64,000 nucleotides of DNA, taken from NCBI GenBank assembly GCA_013397455.1, contig VYZB01000213.1:714979-778978 (forward strand), read 5' to 3'. The position numbers and the translations under genes are program-made. The notes below the pieces were generated by a model, which saw nothing but the letters and a program-made list of their open reading frames with translations, was not told the origin of the DNA and searched no databases. This document shows positions 10,789 through 21,700 of this stretch, piece by piece. How positions within the stretch are numbered: position 1 is the stretch's first letter; every line of letters starts with the position of its first letter. Origin of the DNA: Crotophaga sulcirostris. Its lineage: Eukaryota; Chordata; Aves; Cuculiformes; Crotophagidae.

Positions 10789-13700
10789 ATATGTCTGGTA
10801 ATCATTTATTTGTTCATACACGTGGATTTGGAAAATATGCTTACCTGTGTAACAAATTAGACTTCAATCAAATTTGTCACTTCAGCTTTGGGGGGACTAT
10901 CAGTCCCATTAGTTCTATCAGTTCATCTCTGAAGAGCCAAATACAAGAAAATATATGATGAAGGTTTCTATAGAAGTTTGGTTTTTTTTGAAGGTTTGGG
11001 CTCTCCAACTCTTCAAATGTGCTCTGATCCAGTGTTTTTGTTTGAAGAAATGTATAAAGAAGACATAATCAGAAAATTCAGTTAAGATGCAAAATTCCAC
11101 AGTATTCCTTTTCTCCGTTTGCAAGGTAGACATCTATTCAAATTGGTCTAGTTACTCTTGTTACAGTATTTGTTTTCCTGTATGCATATACTGTTGTCTG
11201 GATTAGTCATACTTGTAACTCATGTTTGCAGTTTATACTTGTAATTTGTACATTTTATGGAATAATCAAATAGATTTACACAGGAGAAAAAAGTAGGATA
11301 TACGAGAAGTGGCTACATAATATATAAATGCAGTGCTGTTCCTTCAAAGTGGGATCAAAGTGTTGTGCAACTGAGTCAGAACCAAAGTTTATCCTGCACC
11401 ACCCCAAAACCTGAGGGAAGAAAGGCAACTCTGCACTGCACATAGAAGAAGGAATTATGAGAAAATCTCCCCAAGTCTCATTCATGTGTTCAGTTTTACA
11501 AGAGAATGTGATTCCTCTAGTCCTGAAAGAGTAAATAATTTTCCGTAGTGAAGAACTTCTACTCTTTTCTAAAACTGATAGCAACTGTGTCAATTATTAT
11601 TATCAAATATTTGCTAGTTTAGAATATGTCATGCAGTATTAGGCAGAAGTGCCTCAATTTATGCACAGAGGACTTTAATTAGATATACTTCCATCCAAAC
11701 CTGTTACTTTGGCAAACACAACTGGTTTATGAAATATACAAAAGGGTCTCAGATACATTTATGAAAAAAATCATATTTCTATTTTCATAACATGCAAATA
11801 CGTTTATTTTCTTAGGCCTGACCAAGGTACAGTAGAATATTATCCATGACAGTAAAAAAATACTCAAATAAGCAGAGATTTGGATGACTGGAAAAGCAAA
11901 GAGCTAAGTAGACCTTCTGGACACAACACCATTTTTTAGGCTATTGGTTGCAGTTAAATAGATTATGATGTGTAATAAAGTTGACATGCGCTCTTCATCA
12001 TTTGGATATCTCCAGTGTTGTTCAAATTTTGCCTTTTGGTAGCTTTCCTACTCAGTGAACTTCCATAAGAAATGTGCAGTGCTCAGCATTGTTGGTGTTC
12101 TCTTTCCCATTATCTCTGTTAAACAGATAAGGACTACACATTTCGTTTAATTTCTGAAAGTATCAGCCCACAGACCAGAGGTTTTTTTATGTCCTCTGAT
12201 ACCTGTAAAATGAGAACCTCATCGCTCGTGTTCCAGGTTATAACACCAGTAAGCCTACCTTTCTATCTTTTTGACTTGTCTTGATACTACCCAAGGCTAG
12301 TTAATGAGTTTCCAGTTAATGAGTTCTGAAGTGGGCTCAGTTCTTCCAAAGCCTTAAGCTGTTTTCCTCCTCTCGGAAGAGAAGGTAGACCTTGGACATT
12401 TTCTGGCCTTTGCATTTTCTAATAATCATCTTTGGTTTTAGATAATTTTTATTTTTTGGCATAAGCTTTGTGAATGAAACTGGTTCCCAGGAATATAAAA
12501 TCCAGACAGCTCAATTCAGTCTGACTGATATCGTCCAAAAAATAAACAAATTGACATGAAAAGCCTTCTGGGGATGCAGTTCAATTTTAGCACATCTGTT
12601 CAGCTTCTCAGAGCAGGCACATCCCCTGCTATCTCTTAATATTTATTAGATTCTACAGATGTTGACTATTCCATCTGCTCTCCTCACTGAAAGTGAGAAA
12701 AGCTAGAGATGGAGATAAATTACCCCATCTCAGCCCACAGGAAGCACTGCTATTAATGCCCAGTGGGGCTCCCAGAGGGGGCCATGAAGCAGCCCAGCCT
12801 GCTCTCCCTGGTAATAGGCAAAAGCAGTTCTCTTCATGCAGAGTGAAATGGTGGCCCTGGCCCCAGCCAAGGGAGCACAGGAGTCCCAGGGGCCCCAGCA
12901 GTGCTCAAAGAGGGAAGAGCTGTGCCCTGGCATGGTCTGAGCACACTCCCTGGTGCTCAGCTAAAATTTAGCTGCTCCTGCAGGATGGGCACAGCTACAG
13001 CTGGTGTGCACTGCTGGGCTGCTGCTGCCCATCGACCAGGCTAAATGAGCTCTTCTGCTGGGAACTTGTCGGAGCTTGAGTCACACCTTTCCCTTGACTT
13101 TGCAACAGGTTTGCACTGCAGAGTCTGCAGGAAATTCAGGCACCCAGTAAGAGAAACACCAGTGAGCTTTCTGCCCAGACTTCCTTGTGACTTTTCCCAA
13201 TATGTTTAGCTAATTTGTGTGTTGATTCTTCTTACCTGATGACTGTGCTTACAGAAACTGTCCTCATTTCATGTGAGGTTGCCTACACTAAAATTTGCAT
13301 CAAATCCATGGTCATTAGATGGAGTCATTGTAGGACAAGCTTAAATTTTTGTTAACCTTTTTTTTTTAATTACCTTTTCTAAGTTTGGATTTTTTAGTAA
13401 TAACCTTACCTCTGAAATCTCTGTCTGGTAGTAGCAGTCACATAACTGTAGTATGGTTCATCTTTAATTCCTAATACCTGTTCTTATTCCTGTTGCTGTG
13501 ATAGTATTTTTTAATTATTCCTGTATCTGCTTACCTGATTATAGCTTCCACTTTAAACCTACTGTATTTGTTAGAAAAATTAACATTTCCAAAGAAACTA
13601 ATTTTGGACAGTAAGACAATGGAGAGGATCCAGTGGAACAGGCTTCCAAGATACATTTGCTCTGCATTTAAAGGTCAAAGGACAGTGATTTAAGAAAATA

Positions 13701-14864
13701 CACTGTTTACACTGAACTTCTCTGTTCACTGAAAAAAAACAAAAACCAAACCAAGAGATACAACTATAAGCTTGGATGTAAAAGCAGTCCCAGGAGTATG
13801 ATGAATATGGTGTTGGGAAACAACACAATGCTTCTTTCATTTGCATGTACCGTGTGAACCATGAATGAAACCCTGCACTTACTAAGAGCTCTATAAATAG
13901 CCCATACAAAAATAAAAGATAATATCAATTGATCATTCATTCCAGGGTGTGAGTAGATAGCATGATACAGCCAGTATAAATCATTGGAGTTTGTGGAATT
14001 GTGTCCTGCTGGCGGGTATACCTACACTGTCAGTCTTGTGCAGTTCCCATTTCATTCAAGGTCTGGAGGGGAATTCTCAAGTCAAGCATTGCCTTTGTCC
14101 TCTCCATCCACATTACTTTTCTCACCCCAGACTCCTTGCTGAACCAAGTGTAAGCATTGGGCTTGCCTCAGGCTGCTATATTTTTTTTTTTTCAATAACA
14201 CTTCAACCATTTCCAAAAGCTTAATTTTTGGGCAAGATAGAGTTTATTCCAGTCCTTGACATCTTCACTTTATAACCATCTAACTCCTCTGTGGTTTGAA
14301 GCTGTGACTTGAAAATCCTACTGGGTGGCATGGTCCCTCTGACAGGGGGGGATATAATTCCTGTCTTTGCAAAAATCTACCTAACCTTGCTCAAGTCTCT
14401 CATGACTCCTCATGTTGACAATACCAAAAAAGACGGTATTAGCCCAAAATAACCAAAAGCTGAGCATGCTGTTGTTCACTGAGAGTTGTTAGCTCCTCTG
14501 ACGCAAGCTGGGAACAGGGTATGGACTCTTGATCTTTCAGTAATGTTCTGCTGGTGTCTCACTTGAATCTAGGAAAGAGCTGGCTGATTTGAAAAACTAG
14601 ATTTGCTTGTTATGACACTATGAAGACAAGGGAAATGAGTCCATGAGCACACATAGTAACCATGGGACCAGAAAAAGCAAGAAAGAGAAGATATAGTGGA
14701 GGACAGGGGTGGGAGTGAGGATGTGGGAACTAGTTAACTCAGAGTTTGGATGAAGCACTATGATAGAAAAGGAGCTAGGGACCAGAAATTTAAGATGCCA
14801 GGAGAATATAGAAGATGAATATATCGAGATTATATAACAAGATTTTGGTATCTGCAGGGGGGCG
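10789..14864. other. Mostly single-copy sequence with a locally G+C-richer patch at about 12690-13090
   Basis: No gene can be supported. The patch at about 12690-13090 is clearly richer in G+C than its surroundings and carries overlapping open frames on both strands (12693-12971 plus, 12730-12933 minus). CpG is scarce and no domain is recognisable. It could be a diverged repeat. Positions 14620-14860 are purine-rich. The minus frames at 11276-11593 and 13598-13909 (105 and 103 codons) are at chance length. Confidence 0.45.
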
Positions 14865-16221
14865 CTTCTGTGAAAAGACACCAGAAGCTGTCCTCATGGC
14901 TAACAGAGCCAGTTCCAGCTAGCTCCAAGACAAACTCACCACTGGCCAAAGCTGAGCCCATCAATGATGTTGCTAACACCTCTGGGATGACAGGATATTT
15001 AAGAAATGGTAAACAAAGCTGTGCAGCACCAGCTGGGGAGAGAAGACTTAGAACATGTGAGAAACAGCTATGCAGACACCAAGGTCAGTGAAGAGGGAGG
15101 GGGAAGAGGTGCTCCAGGCGCTGGAGCAGAGATTATCCTGCAACCTGTGGTGAAGATCATAGTGATGCAGGTTGTCCCTCTGGAGGACCTCACACCAGAG
15201 CAGGTGGATGTGCCCTGAAGGAAGCTGCAGTCTACAGAGAGCCCATGCTAGAGCAGGCTCCTGGCAGGACCTGTGGTCTGTGGAGAGGAGACCACACTGG
15301 AGCAGGTATCCTGGTGATCTCATGTTGGACATTCCATTTCTGAAGGACTGCACCCATGGAGAGGACACATGCTGGAGAAGTTCAGGAAGGACTGCCCTTC
15401 ATGGGAAGGACCCACATCCAGAGTAGAGCAACGAAGATGGTTAAGGGGCTGGAGAAGAGGAGGCTCGGGGAGACCTTATTGCTCTCTACGACTACCTAAA
15501 AGGAGGTTGTAGTCAGGCAGGGGTTGGTTTCTTCTCTCAGGCAGCCAGTGACAGAACAAGAGGACGTGGACTCAAGCTTCGTCAGGGAAAGTTTAGGCTT
15601 GATATTAGGAAAAAATTCTTCACAGAAAGGGTAATTGGCCATTGGAATGCGCTGCCTGGGGAGGTGGTGGAGTCGCGATCCCTGGAGGTGTTTAAGAGGA
15701 GATTGGATGAGGCACTCAGTGCCATGGTTTAGATAATGAGTTGGTGTTGGTGTTCGGTTATAGGTTGGACTCGATGATCTCAGAGGTCCTTTCCAACCTT
15801 GGAATACTGTGATGCTGTGACCCCACGTGGGAGCAGGGGAATGGTGTCATGAGGAAGGAGCAGTGGAGATAAGTGTTATGAACTGACTGCAACACCCATA
15901 CCCCATCCCCCCTGTGCCACTCAGAGGAGGAGGTAGAAGAGTTGGGAGTGAAGTTGTGCTTGGAAAGAAGGCAGGGCTGGTGGAAAAGTACTTTTAGATT
16001 TGTTCTTATTTCTCATTATCCTACTCTGTTTAACTGGCAATGACTTTAATTTCTCCAAGCTGAGTCCATTTTGCTTGTGATGGTGATTGCTGAGTGATCT
16101 CCATGTCATTATCTTGACCCACTAGCTTTTTTTCATTTTTTCTCCCACTGCCAACTAAGGAAGGCGAGTGATAGAGTGGTTTGGTGGGCACCCGGCAGCC
16201 AGCCAAGGTCAACCCACCACA
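14865..16221 (+). mobile_element. ERVL-like solo LTR, interrupted by a CR1 insertion
   Basis: The two arms, about 14865-15416 and 15822-16221, together resemble one avian ERVL-type LTR of roughly 950 bases. The left arm holds a TATA-like tatttaag at about 14995, a purine-rich agggagggggaagaggtgct stretch, and degenerate modules with cctggcaggacctgtgg and cactggagcagg. The right arm holds ttctcattatcctactctgt, then a ttatcttgacccactagc segment related to the U5 end of the LTR at 10185-10788. It closes with ggtcaacccaccaca, ending in C-A at 16221. The 5' boundary is uncertain; a TG at about 14870 is a candidate. I see no flanking duplication and no internal retroviral genes. The several 60-106-codon frames inside it are not genes. 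Confidence 0.75.
15417..15821 (+). mobile_element. CR1 LINE 3' end, nested inside an LTR
   Basis: This is about 400 bases of the CR1 C-terminal coding region plus 3' untranslated end. It starts near ccagagtagagcaacgaag and jumps over a stretch normally found between 'gggctggagaa' and 'gaggaggctc', a small internal deletion. It then runs through the part that encodes the [15 protein letters not shown] peptide and ends with ggttggactcgatgatctca and the tail gaatactgtgatgctgtga. The LTR sequence continues directly on both sides. The word cccac occurs at 15411-15415 and again at 15822-15826, a possible short target duplication. It is severely 5'-truncated, as most CR1 copies are, and cannot code for a working protein. 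Confidence 0.88.
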
Positions 16222-18574
16222 AAGACTAACATTGTATTAGAAATCTGGGAACACTGTCAAATAATGATGAGCACAAAAGAGAAATCAACATGAAAATCTA
16301 TTAGTGTGCTGTTAATTAAATTAAAAAAAAATTAAATGCACTAATTAAGAGAGTAGAATAAAAGTGTGACTAGCCAGAGTAAATAAGCGAGTAGACACAT
16401 TGACTGAACCAATGATGCTCTGAATAATTAGTATCAACAAACATACACATCTAGGGACTTGATTAAAGCCACACAAAACATGTTGTTAATTTCCTCTTGG
16501 AAACTTAACTTTGTAAAATTTATTGTATTTATATTATTCCATAAGAGCTTACTGGAAGAAATGCATATACATAGGTGTAGTAGCTGCATAGAGGAGCTAG
16601 GAATAAGAGTAACACTTTATGATATGACGTGTCATAAAGTCTCAGTATAGGATTTGCTATCTTCATTGTATAATTGCATTCCTGTTCAACATCAAGCTAT
16701 CAGCTTTCACTGTGTCTACAGTGAGGCAAGGTTACTGATGATACAATTAGGAGAATCCTAATGCTCATTAAAAAACTTACACTAGCATGATCTCTGCTGA
16801 ATCAGAAATAAAATCTGCATAGAAGCTTAATACCCTCCCCTTACCCTATCCTAACATTTTTTTAAAATATAAACTCACAGATTTTATGAGGACATCATTC
16901 TTGAAGGATCAGAAGAAACTAGCTTTCTAAACAGCTATAGAAAGCAAGATTCATCCCTGGTTTGCATAGCACATTTCATCAATGGAGTCAGACGAAGAGT
17001 GAAACTTAAATAATAGGAGTTATGTCTCCAGATTGTATTTTGACATTATGTCTCATTTCCCAAATTATCCACTTTCCTTTCTTGTACTTGTCATTAACAG
17101 CCTCCAAAAAGGGACACATTCTACTGGTGATTAGAAACGTGCTATGATACAGCCTTGTAATGGGTGGCAAAGATTATGCATGTTTTATCTCATCCTCCAG
17201 CCAGATTTCACCAAATGATGAAACTAGTCAGAACCATCCAAGCATTTCAGAGAAACTCCGTGAAAGCACCTATCCCACAGAGCTCCTCTGCTCTGACTTG
17301 TCCTGAAGAATGGGCATGGTGCCTTAAGCAGTTAATTATTCAGTAGCTAGATAACATGCTGCTGACAAGCTAGCTGACTACTTATTAACAGTTATTCAGT
17401 GATTCCAGTAATTTTTACTTTACATACTCCACATTACACCATCTTTACTAATCCTTCTGTTTATCCCCTGGCAATTCAAAATAACTTGAAAATCTTTCAG
17501 AAGAGCTCTCATTCAACACCAGGTGCCCTATGTCTGAGGAAATAACACAGTTTAGGTGGCATTTGTAGCCTCTATTTTCGTGACTTTGGTGATTTCTTTT
17601 CTTAAAATTTAAAACGCATTATAATAATGATAAGCATCAACTATGAGGCATAACTTGTGTCTCTAGTTTAGAGTAGCTTCATCTAAGATCTTTAGATACA
17701 AGTATTAACTATTTTTAAACATAGACTACCTCAACTGAGTGGTGCCAAGCCTTACAAAAGAGTAGTTATGGGTCTTCACTGTTAGTGTACCAAGCACTGG
17801 GTCAATATTTTCAACAACGTGGTCAGATAACCGCTCCTAACTTTCTCCACCATGGACAAATAAACTGGAGACAGTGCTACTGACTTTGTTGGGAAAGCAT
17901 GGCAATGTCTGTAGGTGCTGTATGAATACCACGAGTTGAAGTCCAAATCTGCAGGGTGGAAGTCTGCACATGAGGTAATTGTTTAGACTTTTTTGTAGTC
18001 AATGAAAAGAAGCAGGAAACTCCAGGGGATAATTTGTCTCATCCTAAAATAGTAACCTAAAATAAGGCAGATGAATCCTGTCTTGGAAGTGTCTGTTTGT
18101 CTGCAACGACTATAAAAGAAGTCAAGGAAACTAGCTCTCAAGTAAATGTCAACACTACAAACACGTGAAGTTCATTAAAAATATTCCATCTGAAGGTCTC
18201 TGCTGGTCACAGCAGGGACCTCAAGATGCTGTTATTAGCCTCCATTCTTTCCCTGTGCAATGAACCTTCAGACTGAGAGGATCCTTTAACTCCTTCAGAA
18301 GGGCAACCAAGGAGTGAAAGAAACTTGCAAACTGCTGTCAGTCTGCTCTGTAGAGACATGGTGAGAGAAAACTTCTATCATGGCATTACTATGGATCAAT
18401 AAAGCTCCATATTCTGGCTGTCTGGCTAAAAACATGTACTCTACCATGACAAGGACAAGTGCTTGCCATACTTATTGCAGAAGTCCCTAGGGAAACACAG
18501 TACTCCCCTGTACTAAGCGCTGTGCTCTCTGCTAAAGACAGTCTTACCACAAAAAGCTACGCAGGCATGACAAT
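16222..18574. other. Single-copy A+T-rich sequence with a TAATTA-rich stretch
   Basis: No gene is seen. At about 16308-16350 the words gttaattaaatta and actaattaag put several TAATTA-type homeodomain-like sites close together. The flanking 200 bases lack any repeat I recognise. That is compatible with a conserved noncoding element but not evidence for one. Reading frames of 60-63 codons have no motifs. Confidence 0.4.
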
Positions 18575-18725
18575 CGAAGTATTGTTGTCCTTCCCTTAAA
18601 GACAGGGAATTGAGGCAGAGAGAGATTAAAAAGTGACTTGCCCAAATTATATAGGAAGTCTGTTGTGGGACCTTGGTTCTCCCAAAGCACATGATTCTCC
18701 TGGCTTGCAGCAATATTGCTAGTTT
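18575..18725 (-). repeat. MIR-family SINE remnant
   Basis: On the plus strand, gaattgaggcagagagagat, then taaaaagtgacttgccc, then ggaagtctgttgtgggacc and cttggttctcccaaagcac follow the order of the reverse complement of the MIR core. MIR is a tRNA-derived SINE spread before the amniote radiation and known as ancient copies in birds, mammals and reptiles. This copy is diverged but the order of segments is clear. It has no coding function; the minus frame at 18513-18827 (104 codons) runs through it by chance. Confidence 0.72.
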
Positions 18726-21700
18726 CAGAACAGAGGGTCTCAATTTTCTATCAGGGCTATGTGATTTTCTTTTTTCTGTAATTTGGCTTAATTTCTTGTA
18801 AGTGAAATGTTTTACAATCCAGTCCATAACTGTACAGTCTCAAACCCTATCATCAAGTCAATACTCAGCTCTTTGGCCAGGAGAGGATGGAAGAAATCTA
18901 CTGAACAACTTTCAAGAAGTTTCAAAAGACTTCATTCCTCAGCCAAAGGATGTGATATGGAGACAATCAAGGCTATCATAATGATAGCTTGAAAGTTAGC
19001 AGGTTGCTTTATTATATTCTCAACATGAAACTAAAGGCTTAAGGTTTTACATATGCAAGTCCAAGCATCGACTGCTGCTAAAATAGTGTTCAGATTAGAA
19101 GCACGAAAAATTTACACAAGATTTATTTGCAAACTAATAAAGTTCCCAAAATGATGTTTTTGAATTTGCAATTAAAATCCAAGGTCATAAACAATAATCT
19201 CTCTTTTCAAGAGAGATGGAATTTTTTTCCTCTATAACAAAAAGAAAAGAAGAAAATGTCTCAGTTGTCAAATATGAACAAACAAAAGCTCAGGAATAAA
19301 TTGCATTTTCCTTTGAAATGCTTAGTAATGACATGATTCAATATTATTGTGCCATGGTGATCATGTACAGTGACTGTAAAGAAACAAAAGTGAATCTCTG
19401 CTTCCAGTACAGAGGATTAATACGCCCTTTGGATAGAAACTACATGAACCAGATCCCTGGTTTTCATGTTTTTTAATTATTGTTAAGGATCAGCAAAGGA
19501 ATCAGCTGTTTTTTCCTTATGAGCAAGTGATTTCTAATGGCTGAAATGGGAATTCCCGTGATTGCCTGTTATTCATTCTGAAAGTTGTAGTTTCCAGTTC
19601 TGAAAGCTCTTCATGCACAGAAGTCTTGTATTTGTCACCAAAACACAGAAGAAAAGCATTGTTTAGGGACATTATTATGCTGCGAACATACCAGAGTTTT
19701 ATGTATCATCCTTTCAATTTCCATAAGACACATTTTTAAATGTGTTTTAAAATATAGAAAATAAATACCTTCTCTCTCATAAAAATAATGGATTAATATC
19801 CAAGTATGGGTATTTAATGTTATGTGTAGAGACAATTTTGTTTAAAATCTGGGAGGTTATATCAAGCAACAAATAGCAAAGACAGAGCCAACAAGTTTTC
19901 TGTTTCTCTTACCATAAAAGAAGAGGAAGGAACTTAAAAGACACTGATTTAAGGCTGATAAAAGGCTGCACTTGCAAGTAATCTCTTTTATTCACAGGTA
20001 ATCTCTTACTCACTATCATAAGGTGTATCTGAGTCAAAGAACTTAGAAGAAATCAGATCGGAAGCAGAGTTTAATCTGGAGAATGAGAACTTCCACTGTT
20101 AGATGACACACTACAATAATTTAAAATGGAAACAAAACGTAGTGATTTCAGCAAGAGACCAACATTTCCTTTCTTGTCTGAGAGGAAACATTCAGCAGGT
20201 TATTTCCTAACTACCTTTTGCACATTCATTGAGCATTTGATCTTCTGCGTAGTACCCCAGCCTGCTCATCTGATCTGTCACTGGAATAAGATCTAGATGG
20301 AAATGTTCTGATGAGGTAAAACCTTATCCAAAAGTGATGGTGTCTTCAATCAAGCTGCTTTGTTTGGAAGAGCTTCTGTTGGAAGCGTGCATCCCTGGTG
20401 TTCATCCCTACCTGGATGCCAGAGCATGGTAATGCCTCATTGGTATTCAGAGACAGGCCAGCAGAGCTATCTTTGGGGTCCAGCAGGCTTTCTGCCTCAA
20501 GTAAAAGGTGTCGTAAGTATCTACAATTAAAAATTTTAAACAAAATACATGCATGTCCAAAAGAAAACACTGTTTTGCCAAAACTGTCCAAGTTTTTGTA
20601 GAATTATGTGCTTTCAGTTGTTGGGTTTTTTTTTTCTCTGAGTTTTATCAGTACTGTGGTAGAGTTCTTGACTGAAAGCAAGAGTAAAAAAGTGCCATGA
20701 GCCCAGAAGATTTTATGCCCTTAGCTTGCATCCTGTCTAGCCTCAACTTAATGGGCCCATGAATTCCTGATAACCTCTCAGTCTGCATTCTTCTGTCCAT
20801 CAGATAAATCCTTCAACTTCTGTGGAGTCAAAGGAGGTGTAATGTGGATTTTGCCACAGGTACATTTAACAGTCCTTCCCATAACTCCTAAACCCATTTT
20901 ACCTTTTGCAAAGAGAAGGAAACTTCATAAAGCTTTCTTACATGGATAAAAAAATAATCCCTTGCTGCTGCCAGTGCAAGCAGCAGTTGCTGGTCTGAAC
21001 TCCCTTTGTGATCAGCTACAGATGCCTCCAGTCTTCTGAGGTCTGGGAGCAAAAAATCCAGATTTTCCCCATGCCTGGATACTTTTTTCTCATTCTCACA
21101 GCAAATCACTCCAAAGATGGCTTCATGCCCTGCCCCATGGCATGCTCTTTGAAGATACAGTGCTCCACACCTTTTTCCACAAACATTCCCTCTCCTTAAC
21201 AGAAACCTCCACCACACAAAAGCTGTTTCCCTTGTACTTGCAGACCACTGAAGTGAATGCCCTGGAAAGCCAAGGATCCAGTCTTTCTAATTACTAAACA
21301 TTATCCTTGTGAAGTTGGCCTGCCTCATTCATGTATAGCTTTTTTAGACAAGTATTTTCATGTCCTTCTCTTGTACTCCTTCCCCCATGCTAATAAGAAG
21401 CAACCAAACCTCACTGTCTTTCTTAAGATCCTAAAAAGATAAATCCTTTGTAATTACGAGTAGCCAAGAATTTCACATTCAACACAGAGTCCAGAGAGCT
21501 CTGCACTACATGATCCCAAACACCAGAAACCACAAAATATCCTAAAATATTTGGAACGTTCTTAAAAGTGTTCATACAAGAAAGACCACCAAAATTAGCC
21601 TGTCCCAAAGGAAGGGCCCAGGCAACAGTGGAGGAAATGCAGTATCCGAGGTTTCTGTTAGATGGGATTTGTTAGATGAAAAAAGAACAGAGGAAAGCAA

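Noticed and set aside
10185..16221. A complete provirus bounded by the two LTRs
   Set aside because: The LTRs are in opposite orientation and of different families, and the 4 kb between them contains no gag, pol or env-like frames.
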